Numbered from the stretch's first letter, positions 9,567 through 18,277 are shown. The stretch is 64,000 nt of DNA from an uncultured Collinsella sp. (GCA_900548265.1 URKG01000007.1:30891-94890); one strand, 5' to 3'. A program made the numbers and translations. Notes: generated from the sequence alone by a model not told the origin.

Positions 9567-9637
9567 TGGGCATCTGGTTGACTAGTCGTTTAAGAACGTC
9601 CCCAATGACTGGGTCGGAAAATTTCTTAAAAAAGTTC

Positions 9638-9665
9638 TTGCCCTTCGCCCAATCGTCCGTATAAT
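9638..9665 (+). promoter_or_regulatory. Sigma-70-type promoter for the tRNA-Asn genes
   Basis: A -35-like TTGCCC at 9638-9643 and a perfect -10 TATAAT at 9660-9665 are separated by 16 bases. The first tRNA begins 30 bases downstream of the -10 element. Confidence 0.75.
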
Positions 9666-9695
9666 AAACTTCGTTGCTTGAGAGCACGCACCTAT

Positions 9696-9770
9696 TCCTC
9701 GGTAGCTCAATGGTAGAGCACGCGGCTGTTAACCGCGCTGTTGTAGGTTCGAGTCCTACCCGGGGAGCCA
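9696..9770 (+). tRNA. tRNA-Asn (GTT anticodon), copy 1
   Basis: A 75-base cloverleaf. The acceptor TCCTCGG pairs with CCGGGGA, the D-arm contains GCTCAATGGTAGAGC, the anticodon arm CGCGGCTGTTAACCGCG displays GTT, and the T-arm is GTAGG-TTCGAGT-CCTAC. The 3' CCA is encoded. It decodes AAC and AAU. Confidence 0.97.
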
Positions 9771-9778
9771 GAATTTTT

Positions 9779-9800
9779 CAGCCCTCTTCGTTGGGCTTTT
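9779..9800 (+). terminator. Small terminator-like hairpin between the two tRNAs
   Basis: AGCCC and GGGCT form a 5-bp stem with an 8-base loop followed by TTTT. It may act as a processing or attenuation signal between the tRNA copies rather than as a full terminator. Confidence 0.4.
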
Positions 9801-9804
9801 AAAT

Positions 9805-9879
9805 TCCTCGGTAGCTCAATGGTAGAGCACGCGGCTGTTAACCGCGCTGTTGTAGGTTCGAGTCCTACCCGGGGAGCCA
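9805..9879 (+). tRNA. tRNA-Asn (GTT anticodon), copy 2
   Basis: Identical over all 75 bases to the copy ending 35 bases upstream, including the encoded CCA. No separate promoter is obvious, so the pair is probably one transcript. Tandem duplication is the simplest origin. Confidence 0.97.
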
Positions 9880-9885
9880 GGTTTT

Positions 9886-9916
9886 AAAACCCGTCGCTTA
9901 TGCGGCGGGTTTTTTC
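9886..9916 (+). terminator. Rho-independent terminator after the tRNA pair
   Basis: AACCCGTCGC and GCGGCGGGTT form a GC-rich stem (one G-T wobble) with loop TTAT, followed by a T tract. Confidence 0.85.
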
Positions 9917-10073
9917 ATGCCGCGATCGCCTGTGGCGAACGTTGCCGTATCAACATTTCGTGTCGAGGATGTAATCGCGAACCCCGCCGCCTTAACATGG
10001 CGCGGTCGTTGTAAACTATTGGAATGATTGCTCCCACGACATGGTGCCGCGAGCACCAGAAAAGGAGATTCTT

Positions 10074-10430
10074 GTGTCTGAGACCATTAACGGCAGCCTG
10101 AGCGTCTCGAACGACGTTATTGCCGATATTGCCGGTTATGCCGCGATGACGTGCTACGGCGTCGTCGGTATGGCTGAACAGCTGCAGGGCGCCGAGAGCG
10201 TGCGCCTGCTTGCCGGCCAGCGCCTCCGCAAGGGCGTGCTTGTTTCCGCCGACGAGAACGGCCTCACGGTCGACCTTCACGTCGTGCTCGAGAACGGCGT
10301 CAACATGAAGTCCGTCTGCCACAATCTTTCGAGCTCCGTCGCCTTCACCCTGCAGGAGATCGCCCAGATCGATCCCGCCAGCCTTAAGATCGGCATTCAC
10401 ATCGACGCGCTCAAGAGCCGTCTGAACTAG
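10074..10430 (+). CDS. Asp23/Gls24 family envelope stress protein
   Basis: Small (118 residues) member of the Asp23/Gls24 (YloU-like) family, associated with envelope or alkaline stress in Gram-positive bacteria; the biochemical role is not settled. The family pattern is visible in SNDVIADIAGYAAMTCYGVVGMA near the N-terminus and in GLTVDLHVVLENGVNM in the middle. The start is the GTG at 10074, placed 6 bases after AAAGGAG at 10061-10067; an upstream ATG at 10041 has no such site. The following gene is the FakA-like kinase and then recG, matching the conserved yloU-yloV-recG order. A second Asp23 protein lies at 55987. Confidence 0.88.
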   Translation: MSETINGSLSVSNDVIADIAGYAAMTCYGVVGMAEQLQGAESVRLLAGQRLRKGVLVSADENGLTVDLHVVLENGVNMKSVCHNLSSSVAFTLQEIAQIDPASLKIGIHIDALKSRLN

Positions 10431-10457
10431 CATCCGAATACGGAGATTTCATCACTT

Positions 10458-12119
10458 ATGATTGCAAAGACCATTCGCACCTGTTTTCCGATCGCTGCGG
10501 CTGCCGTTTCCGAAAAGGCCGAGGAGATCAACAAGCTCAACGTCTTCCCCGTACCCGACGGTGACACCGGCACCAACATGTCGCTCACGCTCGCCTCGGT
10601 GACCAAGGAGCTTTCCGCCCTTCCCGCCGATGCCGACATGGAGGCCATTGCCGGCGCTATCACCCACGGCTCCCTGATGGGCGCCCGTGGCAACTCCGGT
10701 GTCATCACCTCGCAGATCCTACGCGGCGTGGCCGAGGGCCTTGTCTCTGCCGATGAGCCCATTACATCCGCCAATATCGCCTTCGCCTTCCGTCGTGCCG
10801 TCAAGGTTGCCTTCCAGGCTGTTCGTAAGCCCATCGAGGGCACGATCCTCACGGTCCTGCGTGATGTTTCGACCAAGGCAGACGAGTGCGAGAAGAAGAA
10901 GTTCTCTGCCGAGGATGCGCTCGACGCCATCGTCGTCGAGGCCTACCAGTCCGTCGCCCGCACGCCCGACCTGCTGCCCGTCCTCAAGGAGAACGGCGTG
11001 GTCGACTCCGGCGCCTTTGGCTTTGCCATCTTCTTGGAGAACTTTGTTGCCGCTGCCCTTGGCCGCAGCACCGTGGTCGAGGATTTCTCCGCTACGTTCG
11101 ATTCCGCCGGCTCTGCTCGCGATGCCGCTCTTGGCCGTGTTGAGATCGAGGCCAACGACGACTGGGAGGGCTCGGAGTTCCGCTACTGCAACGAGTTCCT
11201 CTTTAAGGCCGACGCCCCGTTTGACGAGGACGAGTGCCTGAAGTTCCTGGGCTCCATGGGCGACTGCGAGCTGCTCGTTGGTGCTTACCCCGACTACAAG
11301 ATTCACGTGCACTCCAACACCCCCAACCTGGTGCTCGAGCACATGCTGCAGCTCGGTCAGATCTACGAGGTCTTTATCCACAACATGGAGATGGAGGCCC
11401 ACGACCGTACCGCTAAGATCCATGAGGACCAGGAGAAGGCCGCCGAGCCCGCGAAGGCCCTGGGCTTTGTCGCCGTTGCTGCCGGTTCGGGCGAGGCTGA
11501 CATCCTCAAGTCCCTTGGCGTCGATGTGATCGTGTCGGGTGGCCAAACCATGAACCCCTCGACCGCCGACCTGCTGGGCGCCGTCGACCAGGTCAACGCG
11601 ACCTCGGTCATCATCCTGCCCAACAACGGCAACATCCGCATGGCTGCCGAGGCCGCTGCCTCCGCCTGCATTGACAAGAAGGTCGCCGTCGTTCCCACCA
11701 AGACCGTCCCGCAGGCCTTCTCCGCGCTGTTCGCGGTCCTGCCCGATTCCGAGCTCGAGGATGCCGTTGCCGCTATGGTTGACGCCATCAGCGAGGTCCG
11801 CGATGGCGAGGTCACCCGCGCCGTGCGCGACTCCAGCGCTTCCGACGGCTCGCCGATTCACTCCGGTGACGTCATGGGCATCATCGCCGGCTCCATCGAT
11901 GTGGTCGGCTCCGACGTGAAGCAGGTGACGCTCGACTGCATCAACCGTATGCAGGAGGAAGAGGAGGGCGACGCGCTGACGATTCTGGCCGGCGAGGAGC
12001 TGTCCGACGAGGCCTTCCAGGAGATCGTCGACGCTATCGAGGAGGCTCAGCCCGATTTGGAGATCGACGCCCATCGTGGCGAGCAGCCGCTCTATCCCGT
12101 GATCTTCTCGATCGAGTAG
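10458..12119 (+). CDS. fakA: DAK2-domain fatty acid kinase subunit A-like protein
   Basis: 553 residues, the same length as Bacillus YloV/FakA. FakA phosphorylates fatty acids presented by a FakB binding protein, feeding exogenous fatty acids into phospholipid synthesis through PlsX and PlsY. The N-terminal DhaL-type kinase domain shows LNVFPVPDGDTGTNMSLTL, which holds the ATP/Mg-binding Asp residues, and GSLMGARGNSGVI. The C-terminal half is the FakA-specific extension. No FakB (DegV) gene is in the window, but plsX is at 16889. The function follows the family; substrate is not shown by sequence. Confidence 0.87.
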   Translation: MIAKTIRTCFPIAAAAVSEKAEEINKLNVFPVPDGDTGTNMSLTLASVTKELSALPADADMEAIAGAITHGSLMGARGNSGVITSQILRGVAEGLVSADEPITSANIAFAFRRAVKVAFQAVRKPIEGTILTVLRDVSTKADECEKKKFSAEDALDAIVVEAYQSVARTPDLLPVLKENGVVDSGAFGFAIFLENFVAAALGRSTVVEDFSATFDSAGSARDAALGRVEIEANDDWEGSEFRYCNEFLFKADAPFDEDECLKFLGSMGDCELLVGAYPDYKIHVHSNTPNLVLEHMLQLGQIYEVFIHNMEMEAHDRTAKIHEDQEKAAEPAKALGFVAVAAGSGEADILKSLGVDVIVSGGQTMNPSTADLLGAVDQVNATSVIILPNNGNIRMAAEAAASACIDKKVAVVPTKTVPQAFSALFAVLPDSELEDAVAAMVDAISEVRDGEVTRAVRDSSASDGSPIHSGDVMGIIAGSIDVVGSDVKQVTLDCINRMQEEEEGDALTILAGEELSDEAFQEIVDAIEEAQPDLEIDAHRGEQPLYPVIFSIE

Positions 12120-12128
12120 GCTCTGCCC

Positions 12129-14306
12129 ATGTCCGAGCTGTGCTCCGTGCCGCGCGTCTCGGAGCGTTTTGCCCAGAGCAATGCGCTCGACGAGGATATC
12201 GCGCGACTCAAATATGTTTCGGGTAAACGTGAGGAGGCCCTTCGCCGTCTGGGAATTCGGACGGTGGGGGACCTCCTTCTCCATATTCCTCATCGCTACC
12301 TGGACTTTACCCGCTCGTGGTCCATCGAGATGGCGCCCATCGGTACCGTGTGCACCATCATCGCCACGGTCGATCGTATTGTCCAAAAGCAGCCCCGTCC
12401 GCGTATGCAGGTGACCGAGGTCTCGCTCGTGGACGAGACGGGCGTGCTGCAGGTTGCCTTTTTCCGTCAGCCTTGGATTGCCCAACAGCTTAAGCAGGGC
12501 GACCGCCTGGCCGTGATGGGCAAGGTCGAGTTTGCCTACGGTTTTAAGCAGATGGCCTCGCCTCACTTTGAAAAGCTCGAGGACGGACGCGCCGCGGGTA
12601 CCATTTTGCCGGTCCACTACGTAAGTGACGGCGTGAGTCAGGCATGGATGCGCCGTATCGTGAGCGGTGCGCTCGAAGTGGTCGCCAATCCGTTCGATCC
12701 CATTCCCGCGCCGCTGCGCGCAAAGCGGAAGCTCATGAGTAATGCCCGTGCGTTGCGCTCGATCCACTTTCCCTCGAGCATGGCCGAGCGCGATATCGCA
12801 CGCCGGCGTCTTGCCTACGAGGAGTGCCTCTGCTTGCAGCTTGCGCTGCGTCTGCGCAACGATGGCGGTATGGTCGACGTAGTGCCTTATGCGCATGACG
12901 CGGGCGAGCATTTGGCTGCGCTTAAACATGCCCTGCCGTTTTCGCTGAGCGATGAGCAGGAGGCTGCATTTCAAGACATTCTGCATGACATGTGCGATGG
13001 TGGTCGTGTGATGAACCGTCTGCTGCTGGGCGACGTCGGTACCGGTAAGACCGCCGTTGCCGCCTGCGCGTTGGCGGTTGCGGCCGATAGCGGCACCCAG
13101 GCGTGCGTTATGGCGCCCACGGGCGTGCTGGCGCGTCAATATGCCGATAAGACCGGACCCTTGCTCTCGCAGGCTGGCATGACCTGGGCGCTCCTGACGG
13201 GCGCCACGCCGGCGGCCGAGCGTGAGCAGATTCATGCTTGCCTCCAGTCTGGCGAGCTCGACGTGCTCTTTGGTACCCATGCGGTGCTTTCGGAGAACGT
13301 CACGTTCAAGCATTTGTCGCTTGTGGTGATCGACGAGCAGCACCGCTTTGGCGTGGGCCAGCGTAACGCTCTACGCGCAAAAGGCCCGGGTGCCGACTTG
13401 TTGGTCATGACTGCCACGCCGATCCCGCGCACGCTGGCGCTTTCGGTGTACGGCGACCTGGATACGAGCATCATCCGCCATCGTCCCGTTCCGGGTGCCG
13501 GCGTGACGACGCGCGTCCTCACCGAGTCGAGTCGCGACCTGGCCTATGGCGCCATTCGCGAGGCGCACGAAAAGGGGCAGCAAGCCTACGTGATTTGTCC
13601 GCTCGTGGAGCCGAGCGATTCGGCCGATGAGCTCGAAGACGTCCCCGGCATCGCTCGCGACGACGAAGGCCGCGTGACCGTGCCCGTGCCGTTGCATGAC
13701 ACGGCGACCGAGCTCGATCGCCTTCGTCTGGCGCTACCGGGGCTTACCATCGAGCGTCTTCATGGCCGTATGCCGGCGGGGGAGAAGGACCGGGTCATCG
13801 ATGCCTTCAAGCGCGGCGAGATCGACGTGCTCGTATCGACCACGGTGGTCGAGGTGGGCGTCGACGTGCCCAACGCCACCGTCATGGTCATCGAGAACGG
13901 TGAACGCTTTGGCTTGGCGGCCCTGCATCAGCTTCGCGGGCGCGTAGGCCGCGGCAGCGTGTCGGGAACGTGCCTGGTCATGACGCACTCCAAGGGCAAC
14001 GGCGGCGCGTCGGCGGCACAAGACCGCCTCCAGTCGCTCGAGAAGACCTCGGACGGCTTTACGCTCGCCCAGATGGACCTGCGTCTGCGCCACGAGGGTG
14101 AAATCCTGGGTTACCGCCAGCATGGCGGCGTGACCTTGCGCTTTGTTGACCTCGATGCCGACGAGGAATTGATCGAGTGGGCCCATTTGGACGCGGTCGA
14201 GCTCTTGCGGTATGCTTGCAACCTTGACTCCGTGGCGACGCGTCCCTTGCGCGATGCGGTCGCCATGCGGTATCGACACATCTTTAAGGAGGTCAGCGGA
14301 GGATGA
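12129..14306 (+). CDS. recG: ATP-dependent DNA helicase RecG
   Basis: Branch-migrating helicase that remodels stalled forks and Holliday junctions. An N-terminal wedge domain (OB fold around residues 60-160) precedes two helicase lobes: LLLGDVGTGKTAVA (Walker A), VVIDEQHRFGVGQR (DExQ box), TATPIPRTLALSVYGDLD, and the C-terminal QLRGRVGRG (motif VI). Length is 725 residues, within the 680-780 range. It lies 9 bases after fakA and overlaps rsmD by 4 bases. Confidence 0.95.
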   Translation: MSELCSVPRVSERFAQSNALDEDIARLKYVSGKREEALRRLGIRTVGDLLLHIPHRYLDFTRSWSIEMAPIGTVCTIIATVDRIVQKQPRPRMQVTEVSLVDETGVLQVAFFRQPWIAQQLKQGDRLAVMGKVEFAYGFKQMASPHFEKLEDGRAAGTILPVHYVSDGVSQAWMRRIVSGALEVVANPFDPIPAPLRAKRKLMSNARALRSIHFPSSMAERDIARRRLAYEECLCLQLALRLRNDGGMVDVVPYAHDAGEHLAALKHALPFSLSDEQEAAFQDILHDMCDGGRVMNRLLLGDVGTGKTAVAACALAVAADSGTQACVMAPTGVLARQYADKTGPLLSQAGMTWALLTGATPAAEREQIHACLQSGELDVLFGTHAVLSENVTFKHLSLVVIDEQHRFGVGQRNALRAKGPGADLLVMTATPIPRTLALSVYGDLDTSIIRHRPVPGAGVTTRVLTESSRDLAYGAIREAHEKGQQAYVICPLVEPSDSADELEDVPGIARDDEGRVTVPVPLHDTATELDRLRLALPGLTIERLHGRMPAGEKDRVIDAFKRGEIDVLVSTTVVEVGVDVPNATVMVIENGERFGLAALHQLRGRVGRGSVSGTCLVMTHSKGNGGASAAQDRLQSLEKTSDGFTLAQMDLRLRHEGEILGYRQHGGVTLRFVDLDADEELIEWAHLDAVELLRYACNLDSVATRPLRDAVAMRYRHIFKEVSGG

Positions 14307-14947
14307 GAATCATCGGCGGCGAATGGCGCGGTCGTAAGATCGAGGAGCCCCGTGGTCGCGATGTCACCCGCCCCACGACCGATCGCGTGCGCGAGGCGTG
14401 CGCATCTATGGTCATGTCGGCATTCGACTTCGATCTGGACGAGGTCCGTGTGCTGGATGCCTTTGGCGGCTCCGGCGCCTTGGGCATCGAGATGCTCTCG
14501 CGTGGTGCCCGCTCGCTCACCACGTTCGAGATCGATCGCAACGCTGCTCGTCTGATTACCAAGAATATCGAGTCGCTCTGCCGTGACCGTGCGCGTTGGC
14601 GCGTGGTGACGGGTGACGTGCTGGCAAGCGCCTCGCGCGGCCGCGTGCCTGGCGGTCCCTTTGACCTGGTCCTGCTCGACCCACCCTATGCTTTTGGTGC
14701 CGAGCCGGTCGAGGAGCTGCTGCAAAACCTAGCTCAGCAAGGCTTGCTGGCGCCGGGCGCCTACGCGCTCTTTGAGCACGCCGCGGCCGATACGGGCGCT
14801 CACCCGACCGGTTTTGAGACCGTGCGCGAGAAGCGCTACGGCATAACTTCGGTTGACTTGCTGCGCTGGTCGGCCACGAACGAGGCCGACAACGCCGACG
14901 ACAGCGACCATGACGAGGATGCGCCTTTGGAGGACGCCCATGAGTGA
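14303..14947 (+). CDS. rsmD: 16S rRNA (guanine(966)-N(2))-methyltransferase
   Basis: SAM-dependent methyltransferase acting on G966 of 16S rRNA in the 30S subunit. MRIIGGEWRGRKI at the N-terminus, DRVREACASM, VLDAFGGSGALGIE (SAM-binding loop) and LVLLDPPYAFGA (the DPPY catalytic motif) identify the family. The last ~15 residues are an acidic Asp/Glu-rich tail beyond the conserved fold. It overlaps recG by 4 bases and coaD by 8. The rsmD-coaD pairing is widely conserved. Confidence 0.94.
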   Translation: MRIIGGEWRGRKIEEPRGRDVTRPTTDRVREACASMVMSAFDFDLDEVRVLDAFGGSGALGIEMLSRGARSLTTFEIDRNAARLITKNIESLCRDRARWRVVTGDVLASASRGRVPGGPFDLVLLDPPYAFGAEPVEELLQNLAQQGLLAPGAYALFEHAAADTGAHPTGFETVREKRYGITSVDLLRWSATNEADNADDSDHDEDAPLEDAHE

Positions 14948-15437
14948 CACCATTAACCGCGTAATCGTCCCGGGCACCTTCGATCCCATCACGTTTGGTC
15001 ATATCGACGTCATCCGCCGCGCCCGCCGCATTTTTCCCAGCGTGATCGTGGCCGTCGCCGAGTCGCAGGGCAAAAACGGCGTCGGCACCACGTTTATGCT
15101 CGACGAGCGCGTGGCGCTGGCCCGTGAGGCGCTCGGCGATATTGACGGCGTCGAGGTGCTGCCCTTCACCGGCCTCTTGGTCGATTTTGCCCGCGAACAG
15201 GGAGCAGGAGCCGTGGTCAAGGGCCTGCGTGCCATGACCGACTTTGAGTACGAGCTGCAGCAGGCCGACCTCAACTACCGCCTGGATAACGAGCTGGAGT
15301 CCATCTTTGTCATGAGTGCGCCGCAGTACGGCTATATCTCGAGCTCGGTGGTTCGCCAGATTGCCTCGCTCGGTAGCGACGTCTCTAATTTTGTTCCGGC
15401 CAATGTGGTCAAGGCGCTCAAACATCGCTTTTCGTGA
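14940..15437 (+). CDS. coaD: Phosphopantetheine adenylyltransferase
   Basis: Transfers AMP to 4'-phosphopantetheine in coenzyme A synthesis. The nucleotidyltransferase motif VPGTFDPITFGHIDVIRRA is at the N-terminus, the 4'-phosphopantetheine-binding KGLRAMTDFEYE in the middle, and YISSSVVRQIASLG (the ISSTxVR-type motif) near the end. The chosen ATG at 14940 gives 165 residues, standard for CoaD; an in-frame ATG at 14853 would add 29 residues unrelated to the family and lies inside rsmD. Confidence 0.95.
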   Translation: MSDTINRVIVPGTFDPITFGHIDVIRRARRIFPSVIVAVAESQGKNGVGTTFMLDERVALAREALGDIDGVEVLPFTGLLVDFAREQGAGAVVKGLRAMTDFEYELQQADLNYRLDNELESIFVMSAPQYGYISSSVVRQIASLGSDVSNFVPANVVKALKHRFS

Positions 15438-15505
15438 CGTTTTTTAATGCCTGGTGGCATGTGGTAAACTAACACGATGATATGTTACCTATGAAAGGAG
15501 ACCGG

Positions 15506-16003
15506 ATGCCGGGCGAGAATTTTCCTGGCGACAGGATCGTGAGTCTTGTCGACGAGCTCGAGGGGCTCATCGAAGAGGCTAAGACGCCGTTCGGCAAGAA
15601 CGCCCAGATGAAGGTTATCGACGCCGACGTCTTCTTTAACATCCTCGACGAGATCCGCATGAGCTATCCCGAGGAATGGCAGAAGTCCCGCCGTATCCTC
15701 AAGGAGCGCGAGGAGCTTATGGCTTCCGCCGCCGCTCAGGCCGATTCCATCATTGCCGATGCTCAGCAGCAGGCCCTCACCATTGCCGGTGAGCAGGAGA
15801 TTGTCCGCTTAGCGCAGCAGCAAGCCGATGACATTCGCGACCGTGCCCAGCAGTATGAGCGCGAGACGCGCTATGCCGCCGAGGATTACGCCGAGCAGGT
15901 CTTTACGCACCTCGAGGAGAACCTCAAGAGCCTGACCGGCACCGTCACCCGTTGCCGTCAGCAGCTCAACGAGGGTGCCGCCCAGCAGAATGGTCAGTGG
16001 TAA
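15506..16003 (+). CDS. Coiled-coil protein of unknown function (ATP synthase subunit b/H-like helix)
   Basis: A 165-residue soluble protein, almost entirely helical, rich in Ala, Glu and Gln, with heptad-like stretches from about residue 65 to 140. The N-terminus contains DRIVSLVDELEGLIEEAKT and VIDADVFFNILDEIR. Proteins of this type between coaD and the DUF177 gene are common in actinobacteria and are sometimes labelled ATPase-like; I see no nucleotide-binding motif or membrane segment. The start at 15506 is favoured by AAAGGAG at 15494-15500; two upstream in-frame ATGs lack this spacing. A -10-like TAAACT lies at 15464-15469. It overlaps the next gene by one base. Confidence 0.7.
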   Translation: MPGENFPGDRIVSLVDELEGLIEEAKTPFGKNAQMKVIDADVFFNILDEIRMSYPEEWQKSRRILKEREELMASAAAQADSIIADAQQQALTIAGEQEIVRLAQQQADDIRDRAQQYERETRYAAEDYAEQVFTHLEENLKSLTGTVTRCRQQLNEGAAQQNGQW

Positions 16004-16557
16004 TGGCTGAGTTCCCGAGCGTTACCGTCGATCTTTCCGAGCAGCTTGAGTTTCCCGGAGACTCGTATCCGCTGACTGGCAAGGTCGATGTCGCCACCTA
16101 TACGGTGGGCGAGAAGGAGTACCAGCTGCAGGATGGCATTGACTACGACGTGGTCTTTACCAATGCCGGCACCGGTGTTCTGCTTACGGGTATGGTCCGC
16201 GCGCACGCCACCGGCGAGTGCGACCGTTGCCTGGAGCCCGCCTCGTTTGATATCGCCGGCGAGATCGAGGAGTTCTACCTCTTTGAGGAGCCCGAGGATC
16301 CCGAGGCCTACGAAGACGGCTACGAGTTACTGGGCGAGGATCGCATCGTCGATCTGGGGGAGCCCATCAACGACGCGGTCGTCATGGACACGCCGTTCGT
16401 TGTCCTGTGCAAGCCCGATTGCCGCGGCCTATGCCCCACCTGCGGCATCAATCTCAACGTCGAGCAATGCGATTGCGCCGCTCAAGCAGAGGCCGAATGG
16501 GCCGCTGCCACGGAAAATCCATTTGCAGCATTGAAGAATCTCAAGCTTGACGAGTAA
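16003..16557 (+). CDS. DUF177 (YceD-like) protein
   Basis: 184-residue member of the DUF177/YceD family, which is almost always encoded directly upstream of rpmF and is thought to take part in 23S rRNA or large-subunit biogenesis. Features seen are CDRCLEPASFDI in the middle (a CxxC pair) and a second pair, CKPDCRGLCPTCGINLN, near the C-terminus, consistent with metal binding. The start overlaps the stop of the preceding gene (TAATG); an ATG at 15952 would begin inside that gene and add a non-conserved segment. Function is inferred from context only. Confidence 0.85.
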   Translation: MAEFPSVTVDLSEQLEFPGDSYPLTGKVDVATYTVGEKEYQLQDGIDYDVVFTNAGTGVLLTGMVRAHATGECDRCLEPASFDIAGEIEEFYLFEEPEDPEAYEDGYELLGEDRIVDLGEPINDAVVMDTPFVVLCKPDCRGLCPTCGINLNVEQCDCAAQAEAEWAAATENPFAALKNLKLDE

Positions 16558-16621
16558 AACTGTGGTAGTATCGCTACTTGCGCGTAATCGCCACACTGGA
16601 TAGTTCATAAGGAAGGTCACT

Positions 16622-16801
16622 ATGCCCGTACCTAAACAAAAGCAGGGTCGTATCCGCACTCACACCCGTCGTTCCTCCAACATGAAGATCTCGGCTGCGG
16701 CTCAGTCCACGTGCCCCCGTTGCGGCGCTGTCAAGCTCCCGCACCACGTGTGCCCCAGCTGCGGTTTCTACAAGGACCGCGAGGTTATCGTTACCGAGTA
16801 A
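16622..16801 (+). CDS. rpmF: 50S ribosomal protein L32
   Basis: 59 residues, the standard size. It begins MPVPKQKQGR and has a basic N-terminal half (HTRRSSNMK), followed by the zinc-ribbon pairs CPRCG and CPSCG. The presence of both CxxC pairs marks it as the zinc-binding form of L32. AAGGA lies upstream of the ATG. It follows the DUF177 gene by 64 bases and precedes plsX, the classical yceD-rpmF-plsX order. Confidence 0.97.
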   Translation: MPVPKQKQGRIRTHTRRSSNMKISAAAQSTCPRCGAVKLPHHVCPSCGFYKDREVIVTE

Positions 16802-16841
16802 CTGTATACTCTGGATGCGATGCCGTTCCAACTGGAACCAC

Positions 16842-16871
16842 AATGGCCGGCTCAATGAGTCGGCCATTTTT
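16842..16871 (+). terminator. Terminator or attenuator between rpmF and plsX
   Basis: AATGGCCG (16842-16849) pairs with CGGCCATT (16861-16868) and is followed by a run of T. It lies only 18 bases before the plsX start, and its T tract directly precedes the plsX ribosome binding site, so partial readthrough is likely needed for plsX expression. Confidence 0.7.
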
Positions 16872-16888
16872 GTATAAGGAGTATGTAT

Positions 16889-17908
16889 ATGAGTAACGTT
16901 CGCGTTTGTGTAGACGTTGTGGGCGGAGACGAGAAGCCTCAGGTCGTCCTCGACGGTATCGAGGCGGCGCTTGCTGCGGATCCCGATATCGAGGTCTTGG
17001 CCGTCGGTCCCGCAGAGATCGTGAACCCCTTTGCCGCGGCTCACGCTCGCGTTGAGGCCTTGGAGGCGCCCGATGTTATCGCCATGGATGACGATCCCAT
17101 TCGAGCCGTGATGACCAAGCGCAAGTCCTCGATCGTGCTTGCCTGCCGCGCCATTAAGAAGGGCAACGCGGATGCGTTCTTCTCTGCCGGCTCCACCGGT
17201 GCCATGACCGCTGCCGCTACCGCCTACGTGACACCGTTTAGGTATCAGGCCGAGGGCAAGAAGCAGCCGGTGCGTCCGTGCCTCACCAATGCACTGCCCA
17301 ACCGCGCCGGCGGCCTGACGGTCCTGTGCGACATGGGCGCGAATCCCGATGTCGAGGTCGACGACATGGTGCGTTTTGCCCAGATGGGTAGCGCCTATGC
17401 GCGCGTTGTCTTGGGCATTGAGCATCCCCGCGTCGGTCTGCTCGGCAACGGCACCGAGGACGAGAAGGGCTCCAACTTTACCAAGTCGTGCTTCCCTGCC
17501 ATGAAGGCCGCCGTTCCCGGCTTTGTGGGCAACTGCGAGGGCACCGACCTGACCTCGGGTAACTTTGATGTCGTCGTTGCCGATGGCATGTCGGGCAACA
17601 TCGCGCTCAAGGCAACCGAGGGCGCCGCTAAGTTTTTGCTGCAAGAGCTCAAGGGCGCCTTTATGGCTTCGCTCGGCACCAAGATCGCCGCGCTGCTCAT
17701 CAAAAAGCAGATGCGTGAGATCAAGGCAAAGCTCTCGGGCGATGCTAAGGGTGGCGCGATTCTGCTGGGCCTGCGTGGCGTGGTCCTGATTGGCCACGGT
17801 GCTACCTCGGTCGAGGCCGTCAAAAACGGTACGCTCGCCGCGGCGGAGGCCGTGCGCGCCGGGCTTGTCGAGAACGTCGCCAACTCTATGGACTGCATCG
17901 TTTTGTAG
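16889..17908 (+). CDS. plsX: Phosphate acyltransferase PlsX
   Basis: Converts acyl-ACP to acyl-phosphate for PlsY, the first step of phosphatidic acid synthesis. The N-terminus reads VCVDVVGGDEKPQVVLDGI, a variant of the DAMGGDxxP motif in which Ala-Met is replaced by Val-Val. FSAGSTGAMTAAATAYV, MGANPDVEVDDMV, LLGNGTEDEKG and VVADGMSGNIALKATEG are further family blocks. Start 16889 has AAGGAG seven bases upstream; the ATG at 16883 is too close. Length 339. It is followed by acpP, its acyl donor partner. Confidence 0.93.
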   Translation: MSNVRVCVDVVGGDEKPQVVLDGIEAALAADPDIEVLAVGPAEIVNPFAAAHARVEALEAPDVIAMDDDPIRAVMTKRKSSIVLACRAIKKGNADAFFSAGSTGAMTAAATAYVTPFRYQAEGKKQPVRPCLTNALPNRAGGLTVLCDMGANPDVEVDDMVRFAQMGSAYARVVLGIEHPRVGLLGNGTEDEKGSNFTKSCFPAMKAAVPGFVGNCEGTDLTSGNFDVVVADGMSGNIALKATEGAAKFLLQELKGAFMASLGTKIAALLIKKQMREIKAKLSGDAKGGAILLGLRGVVLIGHGATSVEAVKNGTLAAAEAVRAGLVENVANSMDCIVL

Positions 17909-18031
17909 GAGCGAGTTAGGGCGCTGTTATGTGCCTCGCGGCCTTCGTCGTGGGGTAGAATCAAAACCGTGTCTGGCGTTGCGCTTGTGGCGCCAGCGCG
18001 TTGATGTTCACGCAATACGAGAGGAAGCGCT

Positions 18032-18274
18032 ATGGACCGCTCCGAAATCTTCGATAAGATCGCCGAAGTCGCCGCTGACGTTCTGGGCGTCGATGTCGCC
18101 GACATTAGCGACGAGACTACCTTTGACGATCTCGATGCCGATTCGCTCGAGCGTCTGCAGCTGGTGACGGCCATCGAGGACGAGTTCGACCTCGAGATCG
18201 ATGACGAGACCCTGCTGTCGCTCAACTCTGTCGCCGACGCTGTCGACGCTATTGAAAACGCCAAGGAGGCCTAA
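18032..18274 (+). CDS. acpP: Acyl carrier protein
   Basis: 80-residue acidic carrier protein. The 4'-phosphopantetheine attachment Ser lies in the motif DLDADSLERLQL (DSL). Helix II and the acidic C-terminal helix are normal. GAGGAAG precedes the ATG. A 123-base gap separates it from plsX and contains a possible -10 TAGAAT (17956-17961) and a small CTGGCG/CGCCAG hairpin, so it may have its own promoter. rnc begins 3 bases after its stop. Confidence 0.94.
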   Translation: MDRSEIFDKIAEVAADVLGVDVADISDETTFDDLDADSLERLQLVTAIEDEFDLEIDDETLLSLNSVADAVDAIENAKEA

Positions 18275-18277
18275 GTC

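Noticed and set aside
9696..9879. The two identical 75-base units as a possible CRISPR start
   Set aside because: Each folds as a complete tRNA-Asn with encoded CCA; there are only two units and no spacer logic.
10719..13343. An 874-codon open frame on the minus strand across fakA and recG
   Set aside because: It is a shadow of strongly coding + strand genes in GC-rich DNA; it spans two genes and has no ribosome site or family motif.
16547..16571. TTGACG and TAGTAT before rpmF as a promoter
   Set aside because: The spacer is only 13 bases, too short for a sigma-70 promoter; rpmF is more likely co-transcribed with the DUF177 gene.
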